Source: Chionoecetes opilio
Taxonomy: Eukaryota > Arthropoda > Malacostraca > Decapoda > Majidae
DNA: 64,000 nt
Direction: 5' to 3'
NCBI GenBank assembly: GCA_016584305.1
Contig: JACEEZ010011828.1
Span: forward strand, 1 to 64,000
The notes under the pieces: model-generated
What the model was told of the DNA's origin: nothing
Databases searched by the model: none
Seen by the model: only the letters and a program-made list of their open reading frames with translations
Shown: one piece after another, positions 1 through 12,573 of the stretch
Numbering within the stretch: position 1 is the first letter of the stretch
Layout: every line of letters starts with the position of its first letter
Position numbers and translations under genes: made by a program

Positions 1-377
1 GAAATGGGGACTGGTAAAGGAGAAAATGGAAACAGGGGTAAATAAATCGGATGTGGAAGTATAGCGGGGAGAGAATGGAATGATCGTGGGGTTTTTGATG
101 AAATGGAGGTGAATAAACGGGTGGTTGAAAGGACAGAAGAGAATGGATGTTTTCTGCTGGGACTGTGTGGTAGACAATGAGATATGAGACAGGAAAGAGT
201 TTTTGGAAGATGTGGTATTGAAATAGCAATAGACTCTACAGCCCTAAAACAAAACAAGAACAAGACTACAGGACAGCCGGTTAAAGGCTGGCCTATGAAA
301 AAAAGGCCACCTGTAACATCAAGATAAAGATCAGTGCACAGCACATTTGCAATCAAGATAATCAAGATAATCAAGAT
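1..377. other. No gene recognised
   Basis: Purine-rich non-coding sequence with short degenerate GAATGG/GGAAA runs. I see no conserved coding signal. Confidence 0.5.
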
Positions 378-735
378 AATGCATCGCCTGCATCTCACGC
401 CCGCGGCCCGACCCCGGCCCGTACTGCCCTTGGTTCAGAAACGTAAAGGGGGTCGATTGAGCACTTCCTGCTCCAGTGTCCTCGCAGGCTCGCTTCCACT
501 CCGACAACTTCTACCGTGGTCAACTAACTCATCGCCTAAACGTCACCAACCTTTGACCTGCCCACCCTGCTGGCCGCCGCTGCCGTCCACCCATCACGAC
601 GCCCCGCCCGTCATCCGCCTCACCTGTGCCTTCCTGAGGAAGACTAATCAACTGTCACGACTTTGATTAATACAGCTGCCTGTAACCAGGGCGAATATCG
701 TCGACTTCGACATCACTGCCCTTCAAGTTCAACCA
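378..735 (+). mobile_element. Non-LTR retrotransposon 3' end (RT C-terminus), broken
   Basis: This is the 3' end of a LINE of the same family as the copies at 37,771-38,085 and 14,305-14,735 (minus). The DNA reads through the segment encoding [12 protein letters not shown] residues (around 454-482), then a leucine/proline-rich stretch ending in LRKTNQLS, then a 3' UTR resembling that of the 37.8 kb copy (CAGGGCGAATATCGTCGA). The family's C-terminal segment has a CxxC...H...C zinc-like motif; here the cysteines and frame are disrupted by indels. It is 5'-truncated, as is usual for dead LINE copies. Recognition rests on similarity between copies inside this window plus general knowledge of LINE C-termini. 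Confidence 0.65.
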
Positions 736-1060
736 AACAAAAAATCTCTTTTATCATAATGGCTTTGAGTATAATGCATGGTTCACCAATTACTACTGCT
801 CCCTCGGGGTTTCTATTGATGGCGTTGATAATGGGGGCAAAAGGGAAAAAGGGGATATAATGGAGAACAAAATAGGACAGGTGGAGGCGGGGAAAATCTT
901 AAGAACAAGGGCTCCACGGGAAGCTGACCCCCAAAAGTTGGCTCTATGTGTTATACTTACTGTCCTTAACACATCTGTGTAGATTTTAATAGTGCCGAAC
1001 CTTACTTTCCTACATGGCCGATATTAAATTTCAGGTTCTTGAGAAAAACTAGTCCATTTG

Positions 1061-1137
1061 GGTTAGGTTAGGTCAGGGCAGGTTAGGTTAGTGCACAGCA
1101 CAGCACGAGGGGCTCGAAGGGGGGTGCTAGGTTAGGT
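1061..1137 (+). repeat. Degenerate TTAGG-type run
   Basis: Several GGTTAGGTTAGG blocks separated by other sequence. TTAGG is the arthropod telomere unit, but the run is short and interstitial. It resembles the TTAGG tracts inside the element family at 51.0, 56.4 and 57.3 kb. Confidence 0.5.
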
Positions 1138-1739
1138 CTATAGAGTTTTGTCATCTTTAGAATAAAGGCTCAACCTCCTATTCCCTTTTTATAGCCAACA
1201 AGCTTGGGGACATGGTGGAAACCTGGCACTCATTTTCTGAGACACTGTTTTCCTGGCAAAAAACTGTTGCTTTTCTCAGGTTGGGGATTTTTTTATTTTC
1301 CAGAAACCTGTTAAAAGTTTTTGTAATTTTCATCACCAAATTCTAGGTCGCCGTTTCCATTGATAAACTGTATCTCCTCAGTAAAAACACTATACTCGGC
1401 CAGGAAATAATAGTCAGTGTCTCAGAACCATAGAAGTGACGAAAATTGTACAAAAAAGTGTCTCCGCCCCGCATTCGCCAGCCCTTTCCGAGTGGTCTGC
1501 TCTGCCCCGCCCCGCTGGGGGGGTTACTACCCTAACCGAACCTCCTAACCCAGAGGTCGGCAATCCAGAATTCGAGAAGATCCAGTTTCTTAAAACTTGG
1601 GAGAAAAACAGTTGCTGACGGAGCTGCAATGTAAATTATGAATGGAAATTACGAACAAGTACAAGAATTCATCCCAATATTTTCCTGGAGACCCAGGACC
1701 TAGGTCACATACACTATTGTACTGCAGTATATATGAATG

Positions 1740-2770
1740 TCTGCTATGCCAGTATTTTTAATCTTTTTTTTTTCTTTTTTTTTTTGGGTAAATTGGACAT
1801 TTTAAGTAGGGGGCAGGACCCGCACGGGTCCTGTAAGAGCCGCATTTTCCCGCCCGCTTCCTAAGGATGGGTTCTGGGTTATAATGGCCGAGAACTGCGA
1901 AAGCGCTATCCCCGTTACCACTACGTTTTTTATTTTATTTTTTGCTGGGGAAAAATGTGCGGGTTTAAAATTACTTCGGAAAAACCCTTTCACAATTTAT
2001 ATACATACAGTTTGGGGGAAATTTTATGGGGGTTTTAATAGCGCATTACAGAAAAACCCTCCCCATCCAGGGGCCCCCCCTTCCCCCCCTCCTTTAGGGG
2101 GTTTGGGTTAGGTTAATAATCTGGGTGGGCAGGGGGTTGGGGACGGACAAAGCCGGTAAAAATTACTTTATGACTTTTGAAAGATTTTAAACAAGTTGGT
2201 TTTTTTTCCTTTAAAAATATTGTTTGTTTTTTCCAAAGGGGAGAATTTTTTTTTTTTTTGCCTTTTAAAAGTTATTTATGGGAAATGGAGATAGTTAGTT
2301 TTAAATCGGGTGATTAAAATCAATTTGATTTAAATAAAAAAAACCCGGGTTTTTTTTCCAGTGAAAATCTAAAAAAAAACTATTTTGCAATCCAAAAAGT
2401 GATGACAAATATCAAAAAAACACTTTTTAAAGTTTGGGACTGAAAAAAAATTTTCCCAAATTTTTAAAAGCATCAAAAAAAAACCAAATAAAACTTTAAA
2501 AACAAACCTAACCTAAGAAATCAAGTAATATATAAGGGTGTAGGGTGAGGGGGTTGGGGGGGATCCCGGATTTGGGTTGGGAAAAAAAGATTTGGGAAAA
2601 ACCTTTTGTTTGTGTGTTGGTGCCGTTGCCCTGGCTGGGTGCCCCAAAAAAGTTTTTTCTGTTTTCCTTTTAAAAGTGGGACCTTACTTTGATCTCACGC
2701 CACATCCCCCTTGGTTTTTGGTAGGAGGAGCACCCTTGTTTTTTGGATCAAACTGCAGATTCACTTTTAG
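1740..2770. other. Low-quality A/T-rich segment, no gene
   Basis: Sequence becomes dominated by homopolymer runs (long T, A, G and C tracts) from about 1,740. A TTAGG-like tract lies at ~2,098-2,118. I see no coding or RNA signal. It looks like the start of the same poor-quality sequence that runs to 11,712. Confidence 0.5.
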
Positions 2771-3413
2771 GGTGTTGACACCCTTTCATTGATGGAAATT
2801 GAGGCTTCCAACATTCATATAAATAGTTGTTACAGGCTAAATTTCATTCCCTTTTCATGATGCGTAAAAAGATTTCTCGGGTTATGTTTTAAAACCCCGG
2901 GCACTGGGAAGCAGCTTCCTGTTTCCCGACACGCCCCGCCCAAAACCCCGTTGCCCCTCCGGTTTACCCCAACGCGGCTTTTTCCGTTCCCAAATTTATT
3001 TTTGTCAATTTTACTTTTTCCTTTCCACCACCAATCTCCCCTCCCCACCTCCTACCAAATCTCTGCACCTTTCTACCAGTATCTCCAAAACAAAACCCGG
3101 GCCCCAAAAGCACAATATACTGTGCTTGCTCGGGCCCAAGGTCACTTTGATTTTAAAACACACATGAAAAACCCCACGGGAAAAAAGGGGCATTCGGGAA
3201 TATGGGTTAGGTTTCCTTGTGCCCAGATAAAACTTTTTAATCAAAGAAAGTATTCCTGAAAAGTGGCGGGCCCTCCACGTACACTTTTTCTTTTTGTTCG
3301 GGTTTTGGGGGCCGAGGGCAGGCATTGGCCTGGAAACGTGTGAGGAGGGGGCTGTTTGGCCATGGAAATGAGAGGGAGTAGAGAGGAGGAGGGAGGGGAA
3401 AGGCCCTTCCCAA

Positions 3414-4345
3414 ATGTGGTGTGGGGTGAGGCAGGAAGCGGGGTGGGGGGCTCCGGGGGCCGGGAAACCCAGTGTCAGGGCAGTGCGTGGGCTCTTTTTG
3501 GCCCGACTGCCCACCATTGTTAAAGGGGTTGCTGAGGTCACAGTCCAAGCCACCCGGGCCTTTCCCCGGCACGGGACCAGGCTCGTCTGGCATCCCTGGG
3601 GGTTTTCCCGCAGGACCCGTCGCGTGTGCGGGCCCAAGAGTCTTGCTCCCGGTTGGGCTGGGGGGCCGGACAGCAGCATAAAGTGGCCGGGAGCAGCGGG
3701 ACAGTTTTGCCTCAGGTGGGGGAAGGCACAGGATTTGAGGGAAAAGAATCACCTGGGGCAGGCAGTCAGGCCACAAGGCACACAGTGAGTTGAATTTCCC
3801 AAAGCATTTTGTGACAAAACATTCAAAACAAAGAGTACCCTTGGGGGCCTTTCCCGTGAGCACATTTGATAAGAATTATAAAGGTCGGGAGTGTGGGAAA
3901 AGATTGCTAAAAAGAGTGACGTCACGAAACACACCATGACACACAGTGGGGGGGAAAAAAAATCAGAATGTTTGGTGTGGAAAAAAATTCACTCAAAAGT
4001 AAAAGCCCCTTCCCCCACCCCAACCCTGATACACAGGGTTTAAAAATCATGAATGTTTGGGGTGTGGAAAAAAGGTTTACTCAAAAGGGGTTCTCCCCAA
4101 CCCAAAAACCCGGGGCACACAGTGGTTTTTAAAAATAATGAATTTTGGGGAGTGTGGGAAAAGTTCACTAAAAAAAAGGGGGGTTTCCCAACCTTTCACC
4201 CCCAAACAGCCTAAACAAGTGGTGTTAAAAAAAATGAAGGCCGGGTGGGGGAAAAGGTTTTATTCCAGTTCTAAACTAATGAAAACCTTTAGACACACTG
4301 GTTTGGCGAGGAGTTAAAGGGTGTGTATTGTAGAAAGTTTTTTAA
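3414..4345 (+). pseudogene. C2H2 zinc-finger gene, smeared copy
   Basis: Degraded counterpart of the ZNF gene at 12,387-13,260. The splice-acceptor-like upstream stretch (about 3,510-3,560), the leader region with its ATCACCTGG block (about 3,750) and at least five finger units spaced about 84 bp can be followed through sequence rich in runs. Finger cores appear as GAGTGTGGGAAAAG-like blocks with the H-linker block CACACAGTGGT. No frame stays open for more than one finger. The damage looks technical and tells nothing about the biological state of the gene. Confidence 0.7.
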
Positions 4346-5137
4346 AGGGACAAAGAGTGAGATTCCCGGGCACTTAAAGGGACCCATTTTTGAGGTGGTG
4401 TGTTGGTGGAAAAAGTGTGGTTGTACCCGGGCTGTGGGGGTGTCCTGTGTGGTAATAGGCCGGTTTTTTTTTTAAACTGAATTTAGGGAGAGTCAAACGT
4501 GGAATTTCCCAATGTTAGACCCCAATTGGTACCAATCCCAAGAACGCGTTTTTTTAGACACCAACATGGGGGAGCTAACATAGTTTTTCGTTAAATCCAC
4601 AGCTAAAAACCATGGGGCCCTTTGGGTTTGGCACCCCAAACCCAGGGAGATCGTTGTTGGGGAGACGAGAGGGGGGAGGCATTTGTCTCCAGGGCTCTTT
4701 TCCCCCGGGGAACAACAAAACCCCCACCAGGCACGCCCCCCGGGAAAAGGTCCAGACAAAAGAAAGACATTGCCAGGAAAAGGCAGCCAATACATGCCTT
4801 TGCAGGATTTTATGGCCGGGGCTTGAAAGGGTTTTAAGGGAACAAAAACCCCAAACGGAAATGAAAAAAATTTTACTGGGGAACAAAAACAGAAACAAAA
4901 ACGTTACATTTTCATTTTTTTTCCGAAGGAAAAAGGGTTTTTTTAAAAAAACCCCAAAAACGGTTAATAACGTTTTTTTTTGGGCCATCCCAAATTTTGG
5001 TAAATTTAATAATTTTCATTTCCCAATACCCAAAGGGTTTAATTTAAATACTTTTCTGTATTCCCAACTACTTTCCAATTAAATCTACTGTTTTTGGGGG
5101 ATTTGGCAATTGTTTGATGGGGTTTTTGGTTTAAAAT

Positions 5138-6235
5138 ACAGTAAAACCCTGGGTTTTTTCGAACGCCCCCACTTTTTAAACAAATCGGTTCACAAAACAA
5201 AATTTTCCCAAACTTATAATTGCACGGTTCCCGAACAACACTGCCCTCCCCCCGTGCGGGGTCCGCCCAGTCAGCCGGGGGCCCTCACTCAGAGAACATC
5301 CGCCCCGATCTTTTTTTTGATTTTGACGATTTTTCTTGTTTTTTGGGCATCTTTTTTTCTATTTTTTAATTTCCATAAGCCCCCATGGGACCAAAGAAAG
5401 CAAGTGAATGTGAAAAAGGGTGAAAAGTTTTAAGCTATAAGTTAGTTTTTAAATTTATTTTAAACAAAGATAGTATTCACGGGACATCACACACCCCATA
5501 TTGGAGGCTCAGACTTGAAAAACTCCCCCGGGCGGGCTGGGTGGGAAGGTCAAAGGTGGTGACTTTCAGGGCGAGTATTTGGAGGTAGCACTACACGGTG
5601 GAGGGGAAAGCGCGGGACACTGCAGCGGAAAGTGCAATGGGCTCCGGAAATTCCTACACCAGGGGCAGTGAGGGCCCAGGGACAGACGGAGGGGGGAAGG
5701 GAATTTTTGAGTTTTCGTGGGGCCCCAGGCGGGGAGGCAAAGTGAGGGTGACATCCAGGGACGGGGGTTTTTCCCCCTTACCCAGGGGCTGGGGGGAAGA
5801 GCCCTTTCCGGGTTTATTGGCTATGGGGGTGATCGGAGGGAAATCCCCCGAGCCTGTTTTTCCCGGGGTGGAGGGGCAGACCCGAGAGATGGGGTGTTTG
5901 GCTGCAGGACGTAGAAAAAAGCTGTTTTTACAGGGTTTTTCCCTCCAAAAAAATCCCCGGAAAGGTTGTAAAGTCAGGAATACATCTATTAACTATTAAA
6001 GCTAAAAATTTTATTTTTTTTGGGAGGGTTTTGTTATAATATAAAATTCTTTGCATTTATAGGTGGCTTTTTTATGCATGAAATACAGAAAAAAGGTCTT
6101 TTTTTGGGGGTCGGGAATGGTTTAATCATTTTAATAGTTACTTAGGGAAAATTTGTTTAGGTTTTAAAAAAAAATTGGGTTTTTAGAAAAAATTTTTGGA
6201 AAAAGAATTATAAAAAAAACCCGAGGGCGGTTGTA
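5138..6235 (+). mobile_element. Tigger-like remnant with nested LINE, smeared copy
   Basis: Matches 13,975-15,043: left terminus ACAGTAAAACCCTGGG, a transposase start-like ATGGGACCAAAGAAAGC near 5,388, a minus-strand LINE fragment at about 5,515-5,930, and the right terminus near 6,140-6,235. Confidence 0.65.
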
Positions 6236-7049
6236 GTATTATGCACCATTTTCATTTTTTGGGGAAGAGAAAACATTTTTTATTTTTTTATTATGAATGT
6301 TTGTCTTCAGGGAAAAGCATCACTTTCCCCTTTATTTATTACCCCTTTTCCTTTCGTGCAATCATTGAGCTAGATAAATGCAGTTGGGTTTAAAAACATG
6401 CTTAGTTTTTATCCAGGTTAAAAAAAGGATAATATATTGTGAGTATGTGCTTAAAAATTTTAACTGTGTTTAAGCCTAATGCTTGGTGAGCCAAATTTTG
6501 GGCCCCAGGGTTTCCCAGGTGGAGTTTCCTTGGAAATCCACATGTTTTGTCATGGTTTTATTGATCGGGGGTTTTTTTAAAAAAGGGTTGGCGATTTAGG
6601 AAATTAAAATTTTTTTTTCCCTATAGGGGGAATGGGATAGTTTTCCCGGGCCGCTAAGGAAAAAAATTTCCGTTTTTTTTTTTTTTTTATTTTGGGCCGG
6701 AACTTTTTTAAGTTTAATCAATTGAAATTATAAAGGGCAATATGGAAAGGGAAAAAGCCTTCAGCTTCCATTTAGTGGTTTGAATGTGAAGGGAATGATT
6801 TTAGAAGGGAAAATTATTAAGCCCCCAAAAAAAGGGGCCGGGGAAATTTAAAAAAACCCAAAAAAACCCATTTCCCGGACACTAACCTTTTTCCCTTTTC
6901 CCAAACCCCTTTTTTGGGTTTTTTAAGGGCAAAAAGGGTGGGTCAAATTTACAGAGGTTGTGTGTTTTTTGTTTTTTTCATAGTAAAAGTTTATGTACAT
7001 TTTTTGGGTTTGATTATGAAATAGTATTTACCCCCCCCAAAAAGGGGGG

Positions 7050-7985
7050 ATGTGATCTCAGCACCTTTCAACAGGGTCACAGTCAGGACACAGAGACCAG
7101 CGGGGGGGGTGGATTCAGACCTCAACAGTGGGTTTACGTAGGACACAGAGAGCCAGCTGGGAGTGTGATCCCCAGCAAACCCGCAAAAAGTGGTCACAGT
7201 CCCGGACACAGAGAGCCAGCTGGGGGTGGGTCTCAGCACCTGCAAAAAGTGGTCACAGTCAGGACACAGAGAGCCAGGGTGGGGGTGATCCACCCCCCGC
7301 CAAAAAGTGGCACAGTCAGGAACAGAGAGCAAACTGGGGGGTGTGATCTCAGCACCTGAAACAGTGGGGCACAGTCAGGACCAGAGAGCCAGCTGGGAGT
7401 GTGAAACTCAGCACCCGCAACATTTGGGCACAGTCAGGGGCACAAAAGAGCCAGCTGGGATGTGATCTCCCAAACCCGCAAAAGTGGTCACATTTAGGAC
7501 CCCAGAGACCACTGGGATTTTGATCTCAGCACCTGCAACAGTGGTCACAGTCGGACAAGAGAGCCCCGCTGGGAGTGTGATTTTCAGCACCGCAACCCGT
7601 GGTCAACCCGTTTAGGACACAGAGAGCCAGCTGGGAGTGTAATTCACCCCCTTAAAAAGTGGTCACCCGGGCAGGACACAGGGGAGCCAGCTGGGAAAGG
7701 GGATCCAGAAACCCGCAACAGTGGTCACATTTAGGACACAAAAGAGCCAGCTTTTGGGGGTGTGATCCACCCCTACAACAGTTGGGCACAGTCAGGACAC
7801 AGAGAGCCAGCTGGGAGTGGATCTCACCACCTACAAAAAGTGGTCACAGTCAGGACACAAAAGGGGCCAGCTGGGGGTGTGATTCAGCACCTTTCAACAG
7901 TGGTCACAGTCCCGGGGCCCCAGAGAGCCAGCGGGGGTGTGATCTCACCACCTGAACAGTGGTCACCCGTAGGACACGAGAGCCA
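7050..7985 (+). repeat. 58-bp satellite array, smeared copy
   Basis: About 16 tandem units with recognisable blocks GTGGTCACAGTCAGGACAC and AGAGAGCCAGCTGGGAGTG. It matches the clean array at 15,831-16,746 in position and copy number. Confidence 0.85.
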
Positions 7986-9375
7986 GAAATGCCTTCACAC
8001 TGTAAACACCCCCCGCAAAGGGCCCACACCCTGCTACCGATAAACGGGGCAACCCTGGGCTTCCTGCAACCCCATAAAGTTTAGGGGAAAGGGCTACCTA
8101 TTTCCCGGAAAAATTCCCAGTTAAACTTTAATTTCAAGGGTAAAAACTGCAGTTTAATAAAAAAACATGGACATTGGTTACGAACTGAATAAAAATGACC
8201 CTCGTATTCACTATAGTCGGGGGCCCCAAATTAACCCCGGCCCCTGGGGTGGGGGTGGGTTTCCCGCCAAATGGGGGTCAGTTTACCTTTGGGCAGGCTG
8301 ATGAGGGGCTCTCTATACTGTTGCTATTACATTTAAATACCCTATTTTTCCCGGGCATAAAACGCAACCCCTATTTTACATACCTACATTTCTTTTCGAA
8401 AAAAATAATTAGTGTTTTGAGGGGGCATATTTACTTTTTGTAAATTTATTAAAAAATTCTTAAAAAAAAGTTTTGTAAGGGGGGTCTTTGACACGCCCCC
8501 CGCCCCGGGCATCCCAAGGGGGTATGAGGGCCGGGGGGGGTGGTGACCGGCCGGGGGGAGTGGGTGATGTGGGAAAACCGCGGACTTGGACCGCCCAACC
8601 CCCGGGGCCACGACAAGCTGGGCCGACTAAAAACTAACCCCGGACGTTTGGGTTTAGAAGCCTAAACCCAAAACCGGGTAAAATGCAAAAATTTTGCATT
8701 TCCGGGGCGATTTGGATTGTGACAATTTATTTTAAAAACATCAAAAAATTTAGGAAAAAAAGTACTTTTTAAAAAAAAAAAAAAAATCGCCCCCCCCCCC
8801 CCCCCCAAAAAAAAGACTGGTGAAAGTACCAAAAAAACCGTCATGATAAAATAAAAACCCCCTCAATAAAAAACCCTAATACTGGCACTTTAAAATCTAT
8901 ATTGGGAAAAAGTTTTGTTTCCCCAAAACCCCTATTGGTCCCAGAGACCAAAAAATTTAGCGGCTCACAATCACTTTCCCTTTTACATAAGAACTTAAGA
9001 AAAAAAATAAGGGGAAACCCACAAAAGGCCCCGAGACTTATACGAGGGAGTTCCTGTTTTTAATAAATAAAAAATTTAAAAAAATTTCTATAAAAAATAA
9101 CACTCAAGCTTCACGCCACCTGAAGGGGGGGACAGGGGGGTTTTCCTACACAAGTTGTTTCGTTTCCCGGTTTTTTTTATTGTTTGTACATGATTGGGGT
9201 TTTTCGTACATACCTGGTGTCGAATAAAAAATGTAATCAAGTTCAACTCTGAAACGAGATTTCGAAAAGAAATGGTTTCAATAGACTACGAAAAAAACTT
9301 TTGGGGGTAAAGAATTTTACGGGGGTGTACGAAATGACTAACCTCCCCGAAGGGTTTCGTTTTAGTAAAACAGAG

Positions 9376-9720
9376 AGATATAAAAAAAATAAGGGAAAAT
9401 AAAAAAAGCTCAAGAGGCTGGGAGACCTACAGTGGTAGGGCCCGTTACTTAAAAAACTACCCACATCCACCTTTTTATCCCCATCATGAATTTTTTTTTG
9501 CCTCCCTTTAAAAACCCCCCAAAGACTCCCCATTGAACCCCCACGAATGAATCCATTCCAATCATTTTACCACCTATTGTGAACCAGTTTTTCCCTATTT
9601 CCCCTTTTTAAAACTAGCTTCCAAACTTGAATCCGTACTTCTTGTTCCCCCCCGGGTTTAAAAGGGCCCTTTAAAAACTTTTCCAAAAAATTTTGCCTAT
9701 AAATTTTATTTAAAATCTAT
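9376..9720 (-). mobile_element. CR1/L2-like LINE 3' fragment, smeared copy
   Basis: Corresponds to the clean minus-strand LINE tail at 18,068-18,385. The block CCTCCCTTTAAAAACCCCC and the following AATCCATTCCAATCATT align with it. Confidence 0.6.
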
Positions 9721-9954
9721 AATAATATAAGCCCAAAGTGTGTGTCTGTGTGTGTGTGTGTGTGGATAGGTTTTGCCCCCCCCCCTTCGCAAACCCTCAT
9801 ATGGCACATTTTGGAACAGGGGTTTACCAGGGGAAGGGGCATAAAACCCACTTATGAGATGATCCGATCACTTTTTTTTTTTTTTTTTTAAACAGGCCCA
9901 TTAGCGAGGAAAATTTTGAAAAAAAAAAGTGGGGCGAGAATTGAGGAAGCCTTG

Positions 9955-10775
9955 ATTTGGGGGAGGGGAATGGGTGAGGAATGGGTGGGTGATGGTAAAG
10001 GGGGTGGGGTGATGGGTGAGTGAATGGGGGATGGGTTGGGGGTGGGGGTTAGGGAAAGGTTTGGGGGTGATGGGAATGGGTGGGGGGGGAGGGTAATGGG
10101 TGAGTGAATGGGGTTTTGGTGATGGGAATGGGTGAAATGAATGGGTGGGGGTGGGGGTAATGGGTGGGGGTTTGGGGATGGGGAATGGGGGAGTGAATGG
10201 GTGGGGGGTAAAGGGTGAGGGAAGGGGGGAGTGGGAAAGGGTGGGGGGTTATGGGGTTTAAAGGGTGAGTGAATGGGTAAAGGGTGGGGGAATGGGGGGG
10301 GGGTGATGGGTAATGGGAGAGGGAAAGGGGGGGTGTGGTGAGGGTAATGGGTGAGTGAATTTGGGGGGGGGTGATGGGGGAATGGGGGGAGTGAAGGGTG
10401 GGGGGTGAGGGGTAATGGGGGGTGTGGTGATGGGTAAGGGGGGAGTGAAAAGGGTGGGGGGTGAAAGGGTAATGGGGGAGTGAATGGGGGGGGGGGCGAG
10501 GGGAATGGGTGAGTGAAGGGTGGGGGGGTTTATGGGTAATGGGTGGGGGGGAAAGGGGTGATGAATGGGGGTGGTGATGGGTTTTGGGGAGGGAAAGGGG
10601 GGGGGGGGTGAGGGGAATGGGTAATGGGGGAGTGAATGGGGTGTTGGGGTGGGAAGGGGTGAGGGAAGGGTGGGGGTGAGGGGAATGGGGGAGGGAAAGG
10701 GTAGGGGGGGAGGGTAATGGGGGAGTGAAGGGGGGGGGGGTGGGTGGGTAAGGGTGAGTGAATGGGGGGGGGGAA
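9955..10775 (+). repeat. ATGGGTGA minisatellite, smeared copy
   Basis: G-rich array of AATGGGTGAGTGAATGGGT-like units with expanded G runs. It is the counterpart of 18,612-19,432. Long minus-strand open frames here are low-complexity and not genes. Confidence 0.8.
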
Positions 10776-12386
10776 AAAATAATTTCTACACCCCGATTTA
10801 GGGAAAATTTGAAGGGGGTTCGGAGAGTCCAGTTTGGTAGGGAAGGGCCCCCCAAAAAAAAGGGGGTGGGCGAAGGGGCCCAAAAAATAGCCCTCCGCCC
10901 GGAGCTAGCCAAAAAATCCGCCCGGGGGGCCCGGGTTTTCGGTAGTAAGTAATATGCCTGCAAAAACCCCTTAGTTGGGGAGTTAGGGGGTGTTGTAAAA
11001 AAATTTCCCCAAAACAAGGAAGGTAATTTGGGTTGGATTTTTCTGAGTCCAGAGATTGGGGAACCTGACGACCTCAACCCAAAAGAATGATGACCCGGGG
11101 TGCGAAAATCCTCCCCTCCCCCTAAGAGGCAGGACAACTTTGTTTGGTTGCCGAGGGGGGTGGGTGGGTCTAGGGGGCCTGTTAAAAAAGGGGGGGTTAG
11201 ATGCGAGGGGGGCGGAACTCTTCCACAAAGAGGTTTTGGTTAGATTTGCTGAGGCGGAGGTTAGGTTTTGATTATTGGGGGCAATGGTGAGTCACAGGGT
11301 GAACACCGAGATACTTTTCCCCTACCCAGAATCATGACGGGTAAATAGCGGCTTAAAATGAAGAACAAACCTTCCCAAAAAATCAAGAAAAAATAAAAAC
11401 CCCAAGACACTAAATTAAGGGAGTGGGACCTGTTTTCTGTCCCTTCGGCATTAAAAAAACCCATAGGGGACTAACCAAATTTTCTTAGAGATACTATAAC
11501 TTTTTATCCTATCTAGACACCATTTTTTTCCCCACAACAATTTGGGTTCAACCCCTTTCCTCCCCTTCTCCTCCTCCCCCTTTCCCCACCCCCCTCCTTT
11601 ATGTATATAATTTTGGGGGCTTTTTTGGACAATATTTTTTTTAGGGCATGTGGGGAGGAAAGGAAAGGGCCCTTAGAGGGTGTTTGAGGTGTCACCTGGC
11701 GATTGTTCCCGGCGTGGATAAACTGCTGATCCTAGGGTTGACGCTTCATCGTGGACATGTAGCTTTCCAACATTATATATAGTGTTGTTACAGGCTCAAT
11801 CAGCCTTCATGATGCTAGAGGTCCGCTGTTGCTCAACACGGGCACTGGGAACCCCTGTTTCGAGCCCGCCAACACCCGTTGTCCCTCCAGGATTACCCAA
11901 CGCTGCATTTTCTCGTGCAGAATTTACTTTTGTCAATTTCTACTATTTTCCTTCCCCCACCAATCTCCCCTCTCCACCATCCTACCTAATCTCTGCACCA
12001 TTCTACCAGTATCTCCCGACAAAAGCTGGCCCAGTCACAATATACTGTGCTTGCTCAGGCCAAGGTCACTTCTGATGTTAACACACATGAGAAACACTGG
12101 TAAATATGCATTCAGGAATATCGGTACGGTTTTCTGTGTCCAGATGAACGTTATCAAAGAAAGTATTCCTGTAAGTGGCTTAGCTCCACGTACACTTTTT
12201 CTTTTTGTTCTTGTTTTGTGCCGAGGTGCAGGCATTGGTCCTGGACGGGGTGAGGACGGGGCTGTGTTGTCCATGAAAAAATGATGAGGGAGCTAGAGAG
12301 GAGGAGGAGAGGAGGCCTTGCCAAGTGTGGTGTGAGTGAGGCAGGAAGCGGGGTGTGGGCTCCGCAGGCAGGAAACAGTGTCAGGG

Positions 12387-12450
12387 CAAGTGCGTGGCTC
12401 TCTTTGTCCTGACTGTCACCATTGTTGCAGGTGCTGAGGTCACAGTCCAA
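12387..12450 (+). promoter_or_regulatory. Candidate 3' splice site upstream of ZNF gene (one 58-bp unit)
   Basis: A single unit related to the 58-bp satellite: TCCTGACTGTCACCATTG, then TTGCAG followed by GTGCTGAGGTCACAG. The CAG|G context preceded by a modest pyrimidine tract looks like a splice acceptor. Conservation at the 3.5, 12.4, 21.5 and 41.25 kb ZNF loci supports a role at the gene border. Inference only. Confidence 0.45.
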
Positions 12451-12573
12451 GCCAGCTGCTCTGCCCGGCACTGACCCGGCTCGCTCTGGCATCCCTGAGG
12501 GTTCCCGCAGGACCGCGTCGCGTGTGCTGGCAAGAGTCTTGCTGCGGTTGTGGCTGTGGGGCCGGACAGCAGC

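Larger units (their letters stand above)
2770..11712 (+). repeat. Homopolymer-smeared direct copy of 11,735-20,365
   Basis: Every landmark of the clean segment recurs here in the same order, orientation and spacing: ZNF gene, Tigger remnant with nested LINE, 58-bp array (about 935 bp here against 915 bp), CR1/L2-like tail, ATGGGTGA minisatellite (about 815 against 827 bp) and the TTAGG-rich piece. Differences are almost all short motifs turned into runs (AAAA, CCCC, GGGG, TTTT). Near-identical satellite array lengths argue for one locus assembled twice from an uncorrected read rather than an old duplication. Confidence 0.8.

Noticed and set aside
3011..3863. Minus-strand open frames of 222 and 208 codons
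   Set aside because: They are antisense to the smeared ZNF leader and are not preserved in the clean copy at 12-12.7 kb.
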